Positions 14,905 to 24,953 of a stretch of DNA of 64,000 nt are shown piece by piece; position 1 is the first letter of the stretch; each line of letters opens with the position of its first letter. The DNA is from Bosea beijingensis (GTDB lineage Bacteria; Pseudomonadota; Alphaproteobacteria; Rhizobiales; Beijerinckiaceae), in assembly GCF_030758975.1 (NCBI RefSeq), contig NZ_CP132359.1, positions 760,811 through 824,810 on the forward strand, given 5' to 3'. Position numbers and translations under genes: made by a program. The notes under the pieces were generated by a model, which ran no database searches, was not told the origin of the DNA, and saw only the letters and a list, made by a program, of their open reading frames with translations.

Positions 14905-16479
14905 TCAGAGCCTTCCGATCTCGAAATCGCGGCCGAGCAGCTTCGCGAGCTGCTTGAGGCGCCCTTCGACCCGCTCGCTCGCCAGCGCCGAGAGATCATT
15001 GGGGAAGCGCAGCAACAGGCGGTTGTCGACGCAAGCAGCCGGGATGCGTGGCAGGATGCCGGACATGCCGGCCGAGAGCAGATAGGCGACGCGGAAGATC
15101 GCCGCGATCAGCATCGCCCGTGCCAGGACCGCCGGCTGCAGCAGTGTCTTCAGACCGGCGGCGGCGGGAGAACTCGCCTTCATCCCGGCATAGCGATGGA
15201 AGATCGTCAGCGCCAGGAAGGCCCGACCGACATGGTCGATGCCGGTGAAATAGGCATGGGCGATGACGTTCATGCTCTGCTCGCCGCGATAATCGGGATG
15301 GGCGCGCCAGCCGATATCGGAAAGCAGGCAGACGGTCTCGATCATCCGGCCCGAGGGCTCGTCCTGCGGCAGGCCGGCCGTCTCCAGGATGCCGCGGGTC
15401 CAATTGATCAGTTCGGCCGCATGGCGCGGATCGCGGGCACGCAGCAGGTTGTAGTCGCGCGCGGCCTGCATCAGCGGATCGGCGCTCTGCTCCTCCGGCG
15501 AGAGCTGCTCGTGCAGCAGGCCTTCGCGCACGCCCTGGGCCGAGATGATGATCTCGCGCGGCCTGCCACGCTTGATCAATTCGTCGAGCACCAGCGCGCC
15601 ATAGGCCAGGAGCGGACGCCGGGCCGATGACACCGAATCGATCGCGTCGAGCACCGAGATATCGGCCCGCTCGACCAGTTTGACGAAATCGGCGACGTCG
15701 CGCGTTGGCACCGAGTAGCCGTGCATCACGTTCAGCGGGTAAGCTGCGCGGTGCTGATGAAGCGTGGCAAGCGCGCGCCAGGTGCCGCCGACCGCGTAGA
15801 AGTCGCGGCCCCTCATGGCAGAAAGCTGCGGCAGCTTGTCGAGCTCGTCCTTGACGATCTTCTCGGCCGCCTTGAGCGAGCCCTTCGAGCGATCGAGCAG
15901 GGCGAGGCCGCCGAGCGGGACGCTGGCGCCCTGCCCTACCGCGCCGTCCTTGACCGAGATCAGCTCCAGGCTGCCGCCGCCGAGGTCGCCGACGACGCCA
16001 TCCGGATTGTCGAAGCCGGAGATCACGCCGAGACCGGAGAGCACGGCCTCCCGCCCTCCCGAGATCAGCTCGATCGGCTGGCCGATCGCCTCCTCGGCGC
16101 GTGCGATGAATTCCGGGCCGTTGCTGGCATAGCGCGCGGCGGCGGTGGCGATGACGCGGATCTCGCCGACATGCATCGCTTCGCAGAGGATGCGGAAGCG
16201 CACCAGCGCGTTGATCGCCTTGGCGATGGCATCGTCGGCGAGGCGGCCGGTCGAGGCGACCTGCCGGCCGAGACCCGCCATCTCCTTCTCGTTGAAGACC
16301 TGCGACGGCGCGCGGGCCAGCATCTCGTAGACGACGAGACGGACCGAGTTCGAGCCGATATCGACGATGGCGAGGGTATGCGACAGCGCCAGCCGCCCCG
16401 GCGCATGCCGGAGCTCAGGCTTTACGTCCCCCTCGGCGCGAGAGGGAGCGGGGACTCGAATTGGAGAGCGATTTTCCAC
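14905..16479 (-). CDS. ppx: Exopolyphosphatase/guanosine pentaphosphatase (Ppx/GppA family)
   Basis: Ppx removes terminal phosphates from polyphosphate. The ASKHA ATPase-like fold is clear: [14 protein letters not shown] near residue 38 (phosphate 1), the [10 protein letters not shown] segment, [13 protein letters not shown] (phosphate 2), and an HD-like C-terminal part. The length, 524 residues, is normal. The start is a GTG at 16479, lying 65 bases inside the 3' end of ppk1. No in-frame ATG exists closer to the conserved core, so I kept it. The gene is last in the leftward pgsA-like, AI-2E, hdaA, ppk1, ppx run, pairing polyphosphate synthesis with its breakdown. Confidence 0.92.
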   Translation of the reverse strand: MENRSPIRVPAPSRAEGDVKPELRHAPGRLALSHTLAIVDIGSNSVRLVVYEMLARAPSQVFNEKEMAGLGRQVASTGRLADDAIAKAINALVRFRILCEAMHVGEIRVIATAAARYASNGPEFIARAEEAIGQPIELISGGREAVLSGLGVISGFDNPDGVVGDLGGGSLELISVKDGAVGQGASVPLGGLALLDRSKGSLKAAEKIVKDELDKLPQLSAMRGRDFYAVGGTWRALATLHQHRAAYPLNVMHGYSVPTRDVADFVKLVERADISVLDAIDSVSSARRPLLAYGALVLDELIKRGRPREIIISAQGVREGLLHEQLSPEEQSADPLMQAARDYNLLRARDPRHAAELINWTRGILETAGLPQDEPSGRMIETVCLLSDIGWRAHPDYRGEQSMNVIAHAYFTGIDHVGRAFLALTIFHRYAGMKASSPAAAGLKTLLQPAVLARAMLIAAIFRVAYLLSAGMSGILPRIPAACVDNRLLLRFPNDLSALASERVEGRLKQLAKLLGRDFEIGRL

Positions 16480-18646
16480 GTCCGGACAGACTCGGGTTCG
16501 TCATGAAGTACTTATGCGCGTTGAACGGCTCTTCGTTCGGCGCGGGGACAATGCGGCGCGAGCCGCCATCGGGCAATATCGTCCAGCTCTGCTCGTTGTC
16601 GAGCAGGTTGGCCAGCATGATCTGATCCAGCAACTGCTGATGCACGGTCGGATTGAGGATCGGGGTCAGCGCCTCGACGCGGCGATCGAGATTGCGCGGC
16701 ATCAGGTCGGCCGAGGAGATGTAGATCTTGGCCTTGGGCGACGGCATGCCGTGGCCGGCGCCGAACGCATAGATGCGGGTATGCTCCAAGAAGCGGCCGA
16801 TGATCGACTTGACGCGGATATTCTCCGAGAGGCCGGGCACGCCCGGCCTCAGGCAGCAGATGCCGCGCACGACGAAATCGATCTCGACGCCGGCCTGGCT
16901 GGCATCATAGAGCGCGTCGATGATCTCGGGATCGACCAGCGAGTTGCACTTGCCCCAGATCGCGCCCTTGCGGCCGGCCTTCACATGGGCGATCTCCTCG
17001 GCGATGTCGGCGAGCAGGCGCTGCTTCAGGCTGGTCGGCGAGACCGCCATGCGCTCCAGCCCGGCCGGCTCGGCATAGCCGGTGATGAAGTTGAAGATGC
17101 GGGCGACGTCCTGCGCGATCACCGGATCGGCGGTGAAGAACGAGACGTCGGTGTAGATGCGCGCCGTGATCGGGTGGTAGTTGCCGGTCGCGATATGGCA
17201 GTAGCTGACGAGCTGGCCGGCCTCGCGGCGCACGACCAGCGAGAGCTTGGCGTGGGTCTTGAGCTCGATGAAACCGTAAACGACCTGGACGCCGGCGCGC
17301 TCCATCTCCTTGGCCCAGCGGATATTCGCCTCTTCGTCGAAGCGGGCCTTGAGCTCGACCAGCGCGGTGACCGACTTGCCGGCCTCGGCCGCCTCCGTCA
17401 GCGCCTTGACGATCGGGGAGTTCGCCGAGGTGCGGTAGAGCGTCTGCTTGATCGCGACGACATTGGGATCGCGCGCGGCCTGCTGCAGGAACTGCACGAC
17501 GACGTCGAAGCTCTCATAGGGATGATGGACCAGCAGGTCCTTCTGGCGGATCGCCGGGAAGCAGTCGCCGCCGTGCTCGCGGATGCGCTCGGGGAAGCGG
17601 GCATTATAGGGCTTGAACTTCAGGTCAGGCCGGTCGGTGCCGACGAGCTGCGAGAGCTCGTTCAGGCCGATCATGCCGTTGACCTCGACGACCTCGTCAC
17701 TGTCGACCTTGAGTTCGCGCACGATCATCCGGCGCAGATGATCGGGCATGCCGGTCGAGAGTTCGAGCCGGATGACGACGCCGAGACGGCGCTGCTTCAA
17801 CATGGTCTCGAAGACGCGGACGAGGTCCTCCGCCTCCTCCTCGATGTCGAGATCGGAGTCGCGGATGATGCGGAAGGAGCCGGCGCCCTTCACCTCGTAG
17901 CCGGGGAAGAGCTTGCTGATGAACAGCGAGACGGCATCGTCGAGGGCGATGAAGCGATGCAGCCCCTCGCGCGCCAGGTCCGGCAATTCGATGAAGCGAT
18001 CGATCTTGGTCGGCACGCGGATCAGCGCGTCGAGCTGGCGCCCGTCATGCTTGCGCTCCAGCGCCAGCGCAATGGTGAAGCCGAGATTGGGGATGAAGGG
18101 GAAGGGATGAGCCGGGTCGATCGCCAGCGGCGTCAGCACCGGGAAAATGTAGTTGAGGAAGTAGTCCTCCAGCCAGATCCGGTCCTGCGACCCGATATCG
18201 CCCGGCTGCAGCAGGTGGATGCGATTCTCATGCAGGTCATGACGGAGTTCAGCCCAGCGCGCCTGCTGGTCGGCGGTCAGTGCCGCGACCGCCTCGCCGA
18301 TGGCGGCAAGCTGGCCGGCCGGCGTCAGCCCGTCCTGGCTGCGGGTGACGACACCGGCCTTGAGCTGCTCGCGCAGGCCCGAGACGCGGACCATGAAGAA
18401 CTCGTCGAGATTATTCGCGGAGATCGAGAGGAAGCGAAGCTGCTCCAGCAGCGGGTGACTGCGATTCGAGGCCTCCTCCATGACGCGCCGGTTGAACTGG
18501 AGCCAGGACAGCTCCCGGTTCATGAAGCGCTCCGGCTGATGGCGCAGGGGCGCCGCATCAGCCTCGCTGGATAGCTTCTCCGACTCGTCGATCACGGTGT
18601 CGAGGGTCATGCGCTTCGCTCGCGTCCTGGTCATCTTGCCGCTCAT
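16415..18646 (-). CDS. ppk1: Polyphosphate kinase 1
   Basis: Ppk1 polymerises the gamma-phosphate of ATP into polyphosphate at the membrane. The order is normal: N-terminal [15 protein letters not shown] near residue 40, a head domain, and two phospholipase-D-like domains. [16 protein letters not shown] holds the histidine that becomes phosphorylated, and [15 protein letters not shown] follows. The length, 743 residues, is slightly above average owing to a serine/arginine-rich C-terminal tail ([14 protein letters not shown]). That tail is encoded in the region overlapping the ppx start. ATGs at 18634 and 18613 are alternative starts. Confidence 0.95.
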   Translation of the reverse strand: MSGKMTRTRAKRMTLDTVIDESEKLSSEADAAPLRHQPERFMNRELSWLQFNRRVMEEASNRSHPLLEQLRFLSISANNLDEFFMVRVSGLREQLKAGVVTRSQDGLTPAGQLAAIGEAVAALTADQQARWAELRHDLHENRIHLLQPGDIGSQDRIWLEDYFLNYIFPVLTPLAIDPAHPFPFIPNLGFTIALALERKHDGRQLDALIRVPTKIDRFIELPDLAREGLHRFIALDDAVSLFISKLFPGYEVKGAGSFRIIRDSDLDIEEEAEDLVRVFETMLKQRRLGVVIRLELSTGMPDHLRRMIVRELKVDSDEVVEVNGMIGLNELSQLVGTDRPDLKFKPYNARFPERIREHGGDCFPAIRQKDLLVHHPYESFDVVVQFLQQAARDPNVVAIKQTLYRTSANSPIVKALTEAAEAGKSVTALVELKARFDEEANIRWAKEMERAGVQVVYGFIELKTHAKLSLVVRREAGQLVSYCHIATGNYHPITARIYTDVSFFTADPVIAQDVARIFNFITGYAEPAGLERMAVSPTSLKQRLLADIAEEIAHVKAGRKGAIWGKCNSLVDPEIIDALYDASQAGVEIDFVVRGICCLRPGVPGLSENIRVKSIIGRFLEHTRIYAFGAGHGMPSPKAKIYISSADLMPRNLDRRVEALTPILNPTVHQQLLDQIMLANLLDNEQSWTILPDGGSRRIVPAPNEEPFNAHKYFMTNPSLSGRGKSLSNSSPRSLSRRGGRKA

Positions 18647-18731
18647 GCCGCCGTTGAAGCCATTCTAGTGCGACGGTTCGATGACAAGCGACATGATTTG
18701 AAGCATGCGGCTTGCGCAGATATGGCCGGGG

Positions 18732-19430
18732 TCAACCCGGCTCCTCCGGAAACAGTTCCTCCAGAGCCTCCTGCACCAGCGGGCGCGTCACGCGCCGGCC
18801 ACGTTCGAGCGCGAGCCGATCGAGCCGGTCAACGACCTGCCGCGCCGCGGCGAAGGAGCGCTCCATCCGCATGGCGAGGGCGTCGATCACGGCGATGTCG
18901 ACCACGAGCTGGCGATCGATGAAGAGCTTGACCAGCAGCGCCCGCAGCAGTCCGTCATCCGGCGGCTCGATCGTCGCGGCGGGGGCCAACCGGAGGCGCG
19001 AGAGCAGGTCCGGCACGCTCAGACCCCAGAGATCGGGCGCGCTCCGCGCCGTCAGCAGCAGGAAGCCGCCGCGCGCCTTGATCGCGTTCATCAGATGGAA
19101 CAGGGCTGGCTCGTCGAGCGCGCCCGCATCGCAATCCTCGATCACCAGCGCACCGCCCGAGACGAGATGCGGCACCTGCGTTTCGCTCAACTCGCTCGCG
19201 GGGATCGTCCAGGCGTGGGCGGCACGCGCCCAGATCGCGGCGAGATGGGTCTTGCCGGCGCCTTCCGGCCCGGTCAGGCGCAGCCAGGCCTCGGGCCAGG
19301 CGGGCCAGCGCTCGATCAGGCCGTAGGCCGCCTCGTTGGAGGCGCCGACCAGGAAATCCTCGACGCCATGGCGGCTGTCGACCGGCAGGTCGAAGGCGAG
19401 CTGGCGCGGACGCGGGGGGATATCGGACAT
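18732..19430 (-). CDS. hdaA: DnaA regulatory inactivator HdaA
   Basis: HdaA promotes hydrolysis of DnaA-bound ATP when attached to the sliding clamp and so restrains replication initiation. The clamp-binding peptide Q-L-A-F-D-L-P sits at residues 10-16. A P-loop (G-P-E-G-A-G-K-T, 54-61) and a DnaA-like AAA+ core follow (L-V-I-E-D-C-D-A-G as Walker B, S-R-L-R-L-A as the sensor region). There is no DnaA DNA-binding domain IV, as expected for Hda. The length, 232 residues, is typical. It is 6 bases from the AI-2E gene, and the order AI-2E, hdaA, ppk1, ppx is one I associate with Hyphomicrobiales. Confidence 0.93.
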   Translation of the reverse strand: MSDIPPRPRQLAFDLPVDSRHGVEDFLVGASNEAAYGLIERWPAWPEAWLRLTGPEGAGKTHLAAIWARAAHAWTIPASELSETQVPHLVSGGALVIEDCDAGALDEPALFHLMNAIKARGGFLLLTARSAPDLWGLSVPDLLSRLRLAPAATIEPPDDGLLRALLVKLFIDRQLVVDIAVIDALAMRMERSFAAARQVVDRLDRLALERGRRVTRPLVQEALEELFPEEPG

Positions 19431-19436
19431 GAGAAC

Positions 19437-20546
19437 TCAGGCGTCGGCGTCGATGCGCGCCTTCGCCGCTGCCGCGCGGGTGGCATCGCCGCCGTGATAG
19501 AGGTTGCTGGCAAGATATTGGCGCAGCGCAAAGCGGCAGAGCACGCCGATGACGGCTGCGAGCGGCACCGCCAGCAGCAGGCCGACGAAGCCGAACAGCG
19601 AGCCGAAGGCGAGCAGCGCGAACATCAGCCAGACCGGATGCACGCCGATGGAATCGCCGACGAATTTGGGCTGGAAGATGTTCCCTTCGAGGAACTGCCC
19701 GGCGAAGAAGACGCCGAGCGTCGCCAGCGGCCAGGTCCAGTCCGGCCAGAACTGCACCGTCGCGACGCCGACGGAGAGCACGAGTCCCGTCAGCGAGCCG
19801 ACATAGGGGATGAAGGAGAGGAAACCGGAGATGATGCCGATCAGCGCGCCGAAATTGACGCCGATGACGCTCAACCCGATGGCGTAGAAACCGCCGAGCA
19901 GAACGCAGACCAGCGCCTGCCCACGCAGGAAGCCGGCGATCGCCATATCCATCTCGTGCAGGAGGCTGCGGATGGTGTCGCGATGGTCGAGCGGCAGCCA
20001 GCTATCGACGGTCGCGACCATGCGGTCCCAGTCGACCAGCAGGTAGAAGGCGATGACCGGCGTCAGCACCAGGAGCGAGAACACCCCGACGATGGCGGTG
20101 CCGCCACTCCAGAGCGATTGCAACAAACCGCCGACCCATTTCATGCCGTCGCCGACGAGGTTGCCGAGCGAGCTCTGCGCATCCTTGGTGAGTTCGGAGG
20201 CGCCAAAACGTTCGAGCCAGGGCGTGCCCTTCTCCAGCACCAGCGCCTGGAGCTTGGCGGCATCGCCCGGCAGGCGGGCGACGAGGCCGGCAAGCTGCTG
20301 GCCGAGCAGCGGCGCGAGCAGCACCAGCCCCAGCACGAAGACGAACAGGAAGACGACGAGGATGACGATCGTCGCCACCAACCGGCTCATGCCCATGCGT
20401 TCCAGCCTGTCGGCGAGCGGATCGAGCAGATAGGCCAGCGCCAGCGCCGCGATGAAGGGCAGCAGAACGTCGCGCAACACGACCAGAAACAGGACGAAGG
20501 CGAGAAGGGAGCCGACCCAGAAGCCGATCTGGCGTTGCAACGTCAT
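19437..20546 (-). CDS. AI-2E family transporter (PerM-like)
   Basis: The 369-residue membrane protein has about eight hydrophobic segments: three near the N-terminus (W-V-G-S-L-L-A-F-V-L-F-L-V-V-L, P-F-I-A-A-L-A-L-A-Y-L), a cytoplasmic amphipathic middle, and a C-terminal set with the family hallmark G-F-L-S-F-I-P-Y-V-G-S-L-T-G-L. The family name comes from a disputed autoinducer-2 export role; substrates are mostly unknown. It lies directly upstream of hdaA and is probably cotranscribed with it. Confidence 0.9.
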   Translation of the reverse strand: MTLQRQIGFWVGSLLAFVLFLVVLRDVLLPFIAALALAYLLDPLADRLERMGMSRLVATIVILVVFLFVFVLGLVLLAPLLGQQLAGLVARLPGDAAKLQALVLEKGTPWLERFGASELTKDAQSSLGNLVGDGMKWVGGLLQSLWSGGTAIVGVFSLLVLTPVIAFYLLVDWDRMVATVDSWLPLDHRDTIRSLLHEMDMAIAGFLRGQALVCVLLGGFYAIGLSVIGVNFGALIGIISGFLSFIPYVGSLTGLVLSVGVATVQFWPDWTWPLATLGVFFAGQFLEGNIFQPKFVGDSIGVHPVWLMFALLAFGSLFGFVGLLLAVPLAAVIGVLCRFALRQYLASNLYHGGDATRAAAAKARIDADA

Positions 20547-20638
20547 CGATCAGCCTCTCTCGCGTCTCTCGGCCGGCGGGACCTGTCAGATGTGCATCAA
20601 GGCCAGCCGTTCCAAGCCGGAACGCAGACAAAGCCCTA

Positions 20639-21169
20639 TCAACCTGCCATGTGGCGTAGCCAGAAGGCGAGATAGGCCGTCATAGAGGCGACCGTCAACA
20701 GAGCGACGAGGAGCTCACAGGCGAGCGCCAGCGAGCCGAGCTCGATCCCGAAGGCACGCGAGCCCAAGGCGAACGCAGCGAAGCCGATCTGCGCGGCGGT
20801 ATTCGCCTTGCTGACGACGATGGGCGCGATCGTCAGCGGTTTGTCGAGCAGCCAGGACAGGATCACCGCCGCCACGATCATGAGATCGCGCGCGACGACC
20901 AGGACGACGAGCCAGACCGGGATCGCCCCGACGACGGCGAGCGTGATGTAGATCGAGACGATCAGCGCCTTGTCGGCAGCGGGATCGAGCCAAGCTCCCA
21001 ATTCGCTCGCCATGCCGCAGCGCTTGGCGAGGAAGCCGTCGACCGCATCCGAGATACCGGCGACGACGAAGAGGATGAAGGCCGCATCCCAGTTCGCGCC
21101 GATGATCATGACGATGACCAGCGGCACCAGGAACAGGCGGCCGATGGTGATCAGGTTGGGGATCGTCAT
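20639..21169 (-). CDS. CDP-alcohol phosphatidyltransferase (PgsA-like)
   Basis: These integral membrane enzymes join an alcohol to a CDP-diacylglycerol-derived phosphatidyl group. The catalytic signature D-x2-D-G-x2-A-(K/R)-R-x5-G-x3-D-x3-D is present in [11 protein letters not shown] and [11 protein letters not shown], with several membrane helices over 176 residues. The closest match is the phosphatidylglycerophosphate synthase type, but the acceptor is not certain from sequence, so I leave the symbol empty. The gene is 92 bases upstream of the AI-2E gene and divergent from purM across 177 bases. Confidence 0.85.
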   Translation of the reverse strand: MTIPNLITIGRLFLVPLVIVMIIGANWDAAFILFVVAGISDAVDGFLAKRCGMASELGAWLDPAADKALIVSIYITLAVVGAIPVWLVVLVVARDLMIVAAVILSWLLDKPLTIAPIVVSKANTAAQIGFAAFALGSRAFGIELGSLALACELLVALLTVASMTAYLAFWLRHMAG

Positions 21170-21346
21170 GGCAGCACTGTCGCGCGAACCGCCGGAAAGA
21201 CCAATGCCCTGCGGTCAGAGACCCTGTGTCCGACCGGAATGACGCCTCTCCGCCTGTGCGAAATCGCCAAAACCGGCCCTGACGCCTTGCCATGGCGGGC
21301 GTGCTTGCCTATCGCTCCCGCGAGCACGCAAGGAAGGCGAAACGCA

Positions 21347-22416
<1,070 letters not shown>

Positions 22417-22420
<4 letters not shown>

Positions 22421-23040
22421 GCGCCACCCTTCCCCGCAAGCGCGTCGGGGTGCTGATCTCCGGGCGCGGCTCGAACATGGTCTCGCTGGCGGAAGCGGCG
22501 CAGGCGCCGGGCTATCCGGCCGAGATCGCGCTCGTCATCTCGAACATTCCCGATGTCGCCGGGCTCGAGCGCGCGCGTGATTTCGGCATCGCCACGGCGA
22601 CGGTCGATCACCGCGCCTTCAACAAGGATCGCGAAGCGTTCGAGCGGGCGGTCGACGAAGTGCTGCGGGCGAACCAGATCGACCTGCTCGTGCTCGCCGG
22701 CTTCATGCGTATCCTGACGCCCTGGTTCGTGGCGCGCTGGGAAGGGCGGATGATCAATATCCACCCGTCGCTGCTGCCGCTGTTCAAGGGCACGCATACG
22801 CATCGCCAGGCTCTTGAAGCCGGCGTCAGCGAGCATGGCTGCTCGGTGCATTTCGTCGTGCCGGAACTCGACGCCGGGCCGGTGATCCTGCAGGCGAAGG
22901 TGCCGGTTCTGCCCGGCGACGACGAGGATACGCTGGCGCAACGCGTCCTCGCCGAGGAGCACAAGCTCTATCCTGCGGCGCTGGCGGAGGTCGCCTCCGG
23001 CCGCGCGACGCTCCAAGGCGGGATCGTGATCCGCGGCTAG
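22417..23040 (+). CDS. purN: Phosphoribosylglycinamide formyltransferase PurN
   Basis: PurN transfers a formyl group from 10-formyltetrahydrofolate to GAR in step three of purine synthesis. The start is a GTG overlapping the purM stop. [10 protein letters not shown] begins the Rossmann domain; [11 protein letters not shown] and [14 protein letters not shown] hold the catalytic asparagine and histidine; [11 protein letters not shown] holds the catalytic aspartate. The length, 207 residues, is typical. The stop codon shares the tetranucleotide CTAG with the stop of the convergent WYL gene. Confidence 0.95.
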
Positions 23041-23792
23041 GCTGCGACGCTGCCCTCGGCGCTTGCCGGCAATCCGCTTCCCTCGCGCTTGCAGCGCTCC
23101 CACTCCTCCTTCGCCCTCTCCTCTTCCTTCTGCCAGCGGCGGAAGAGATCGGCGCGGCGGGCGGGATAGCGCTCTTCCAGCGCGACGAGGCCGGTCAGCC
23201 GATCGGTGCGGAAATGGCGGAAGGCCTGCCGCAGCTCGCACCAGGCGATGACGATGCGCACGCGCTCGTAGAAGGTCATGCCGATCGGCCAGATCATGCG
23301 CTGCGTCGCGTGGCCGCTCTCGTCGCTGTAATGGATCGAGAGCTTGCGTCCGTTACGGATGGCGGCGCGCACGGCCGCGACATCGACCTGATCGGCCGGC
23401 ATTTCGCCGGGGTGGGACGCCGCAAACAGGGCGCCATCGAGCAGGATCGGCCGCAGATGCTGCGGCAGCACCGCCGCGACCTTGCTGACGACATCCTCGG
23501 CCGCACGGGCCAGCACGGGGTCGGCCCGCTCGCTGAGCCAGCGCATGCCGACCAGCACGGCCTCGATCTCATCCGGCGAGAGCATCAATGGCGGCAGGTC
23601 AAAACCCGCATCGAGGACGTATCCGATGCCGGCCTCGCCGCGCACGGGCACACCCTGGCGCACCAGCGCGCCGATGTCACGATAGACCGTACGCACGGAG
23701 ACATCGAGCTCGGAGGCCAATGTCTCTGCTGTCACAGGGCGCCTGCGGCGACGCAGGCTCTGGATCATGTCGAGCAATCGTTCAGCGCGCTG
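23037..23792 (-). CDS. WYL-domain transcriptional regulator with DeoR-type HTH
   Basis: The N-terminal helix-turn-helix reads Q-R-A-E-R-L-L-D-M-I-Q-S-L-R-R-R-R-R-P-V, then V-S-V-R-T-V-Y-R-D-I, a DeoR-like recognition helix. The C-terminal WYL ligand-sensing domain includes R-M-I-W-P-I-G-M-T-F-Y-E-R-V-R-I-V-I-A-W-C and F-R-H-F-R-T-D-R-L. Such regulators often respond to nucleic acids or small ligands. I prefer the GTG at 23792, with GGGGAG eight bases upstream and family-like sequence at once; the ATG at 23834 would place the start directly against a palindrome with no ribosome site. The charged tail (K-E-E-E-R-A-K-E-E-W-E-R-C-K) is unusual. Targets are unknown. Confidence 0.85.
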   Translation of the reverse strand, partial: QRAERLLDMIQSLRRRRRPVTAETLASELDVSVRTVYRDIGALVRQGVPVRGEAGIGYVLDAGFDLPPLMLSPDEIEAVLVGMRWLSERADPVLARAAEDVVSKVAAVLPQHLRPILLDGALFAASHPGEMPADQVDVAAVRAAIRNGRKLSIHYSDESGHATQRMIWPIGMTFYERVRIVIAWCELRQAFRHFRTDRLTGLVALEERYPARRADLFRRWQKEEERAKEEWERCKREGSGLPASAEGSVAA

Positions 23793-23835
23793 CACGGCGG
23801 CGTCTCCCCACTCGTCTCCCGATCCAACAGCCATG

Positions 23836-23860
23836 CCGTTCGATCACGGGGATCGAACGG
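23836..23860. promoter_or_regulatory. Perfect 10-5-10 inverted repeat upstream of the WYL gene
   Basis: CCGTTCGATC (23836-23845) and GATCGAACGG (23851-23860) flank ACGGG. It lies 44-68 bases before the GTG start of the WYL regulator, a natural place for an autoregulatory operator. It could instead form an RNA hairpin in the leader. Confidence 0.5.
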
Positions 23861-23898
23861 ATCACGATGTGGACCTGCGGCAGAATGGCTCAGCCGCG

Positions 23899-23929
23899 CT
23901 GACAGCTTCTGTCAGCAGTCTGTCAGCAG
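23899..23929. promoter_or_regulatory. Clustered CTGTCAG half-sites
   Basis: CTGACAG (23899-23905) is inverted to CTGTCAG (23909-23915), and CTGTCAGCAG then repeats directly at 23920-23929 with an 11-base period. Three half-sites on one face of the helix suggest a protein-binding site in the gap between the WYL gene and the secreted-protein gene at 23984. Confidence 0.4.
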
Positions 23930-23983
23930 CAAGGCAGACCTGTCGAGAGGCCCCGGCATCTGCGTGCCGGCGCGGCCTTCAGC

Positions 23984-24346
23984 TCAGAACGGGCGCTTCA
24001 GCTTGCACTGATCGATGAACTGCAGACCCTTCTGGCGGGCCGTGTCGTTGAAATAGCCGGTGTCGCGGAAGGCCTGGATCTCGTCCTTGGTCATCGCGCT
24101 GACCGTGCCCTTGGCGTAGCAGCTACAGGGGTTGTGGACCGCTTCGCGCGTCGTGCTCATCAATTGCGACTGCGTGATCAGGCAGGCGTCGAAGGCGCGC
24201 AACTGGATCATGTAGGGAGTGAGGTTCTTCGCCGTCGGATCCGGCGGCGGCAAGGTCGTCGAGCTGCTCGCGGCATAGGCCGAAACGCTCGCCAGAATCG
24301 ACAATCCACCGGCCAGAACGACCGCACCCATCCGCCGCATCTTCAT
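23984..24346 (-). CDS. Secreted hypothetical protein with three cysteines
   Basis: From the ATG at 24346 the product has 120 residues and a clear signal peptide (M-K-M-R-R-M-G-A-V-V-L-A-G-G-L-S-I-L, ending A-Y-A-A-S). The mature part has about 95 residues with cysteines in D-A-C-L-I-T-Q, N-P-C-S-C-Y-A-K-G and a late Q-C-K. The frame is open 72 bases further upstream without a ribosome site. I do not recognise the family. The N-P-C-S-C-Y pair could bind heme or metal or form a disulfide, but C-x-x-C-H is absent. Periplasmic location is inferred. Confidence 0.7.
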   Translation of the reverse strand: MKMRRMGAVVLAGGLSILASVSAYAASSSTTLPPPDPTAKNLTPYMIQLRAFDACLITQSQLMSTTREAVHNPCSCYAKGTVSAMTKDEIQAFRDTGYFNDTARQKGLQFIDQCKLKRPF

Positions 24347-24711
24347 GATTCCGCCTGCCCTTCGAGAACGGAGCGCAGCGATGACCACGATGCCGAGCCC
24401 GTGTTCCGGCATGGCCATAGAGCGGCGCCTAGGTCAAGAGGTGCATCATGGTCCGGCCGTCGATTTCAAGAGCGGTGCGTCCTGTTCGACGCGCCTGCGT
24501 GCCAGATCGGCTTCCGCAATCCGCCCGCAAAGCCGGCGGGCCAGAACCGGGGGCGGCTGGTCCCATTTGGGAGTTGCCGTATCGACCGACGAAATCGAAA
24601 ACTCGACAGGTCAGGAAATGGAGACGGCGCCATCCCCGGACCGCGTTCTGCTTCGACGAACCCACGCCGTGCCCAGCGACGCTACGGCTGCCCGACTTGT
24701 GGTGCCATGCG
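24347..24711. other. Mostly empty stretch before a small membrane ORF
   Basis: The region holds an open plus-strand frame from 24448 that reads into the small membrane protein, but its first 88 codons (R-R-A-C-V-P-D-R-L-P-Q type) are arginine/proline-rich and look non-coding. I see no promoter, terminator or other gene that I can defend. Confidence 0.35.
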
Positions 24712-24879
24712 ATGAACGATCCTGAACCGCAGCCGCCTCGCTCCGATCCCCCGCGAGACGAAGCGCGAACCCAGAGCAAGATCGTCGGCCTGCTGCTCAT
24801 GAGCGCCATGAGCGTGACGATGACGGCCTGGATCGCCCTCCTGGGATGGACAGCCTGGACTTTCCTGGGTGACGGCTAG
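24712..24879 (+). CDS. Possible small single-span membrane protein
   Basis: From the ATG at 24712 the frame encodes 55 residues: a proline/acid-rich N-terminus (M-N-D-P-E-P-Q-P-P-R-S-D) and one strongly hydrophobic segment (I-V-G-L-L-L-M-S-A-M-S-V-T-M-T-A-W-I-A-L) ending W-T-F-L-G-D-G. The membrane segment suggests a real small protein, but the ribosome site is weak. The stop overlaps the stop of the opposite-strand small gene on a CTAG. Confidence 0.4.
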   Translation: MNDPEPQPPRSDPPRDEARTQSKIVGLLLMSAMSVTMTAWIALLGWTAWTFLGDG

Positions 24880-24953
24880 TCGATCTCGGGCGCGCTCTCG
24901 GCCAATTCGAGAAAAACCGCAGCACAGAGCAGCCAGAGGATCGCCACTTCCAT
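24876..24953 (-). CDS. Possible 25-residue hydrophobic peptide
   Basis: A short minus-strand frame reads M-E-V-A-I-L-W-L-L-C-A-A-V-F-L-E-L-A-E-S and five more residues, a single membrane span with an acidic tail. AGGAGGAG lies eight bases before the ATG, among the strongest ribosome sites in the window; a GTG six bases upstream is in frame. It could be a small membrane peptide; chance cannot be excluded at this length. Confidence 0.4.
   Translation of the reverse strand: MEVAILWLLCAAVFLELAESAPEID

Noticed and set aside
16367..18574. 735-codon open frame antisense to ppk1
   Set aside because: Low-complexity R/A/D/L composition opposite a full polyphosphate kinase; no ribosome site or domain.
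24448..24711. Upstream extension of the small membrane ORF at 24712
   Set aside because: The 88 extra codons are arginine/proline-rich and non-coding in character; only the part from 24712 has a plausible protein signature.
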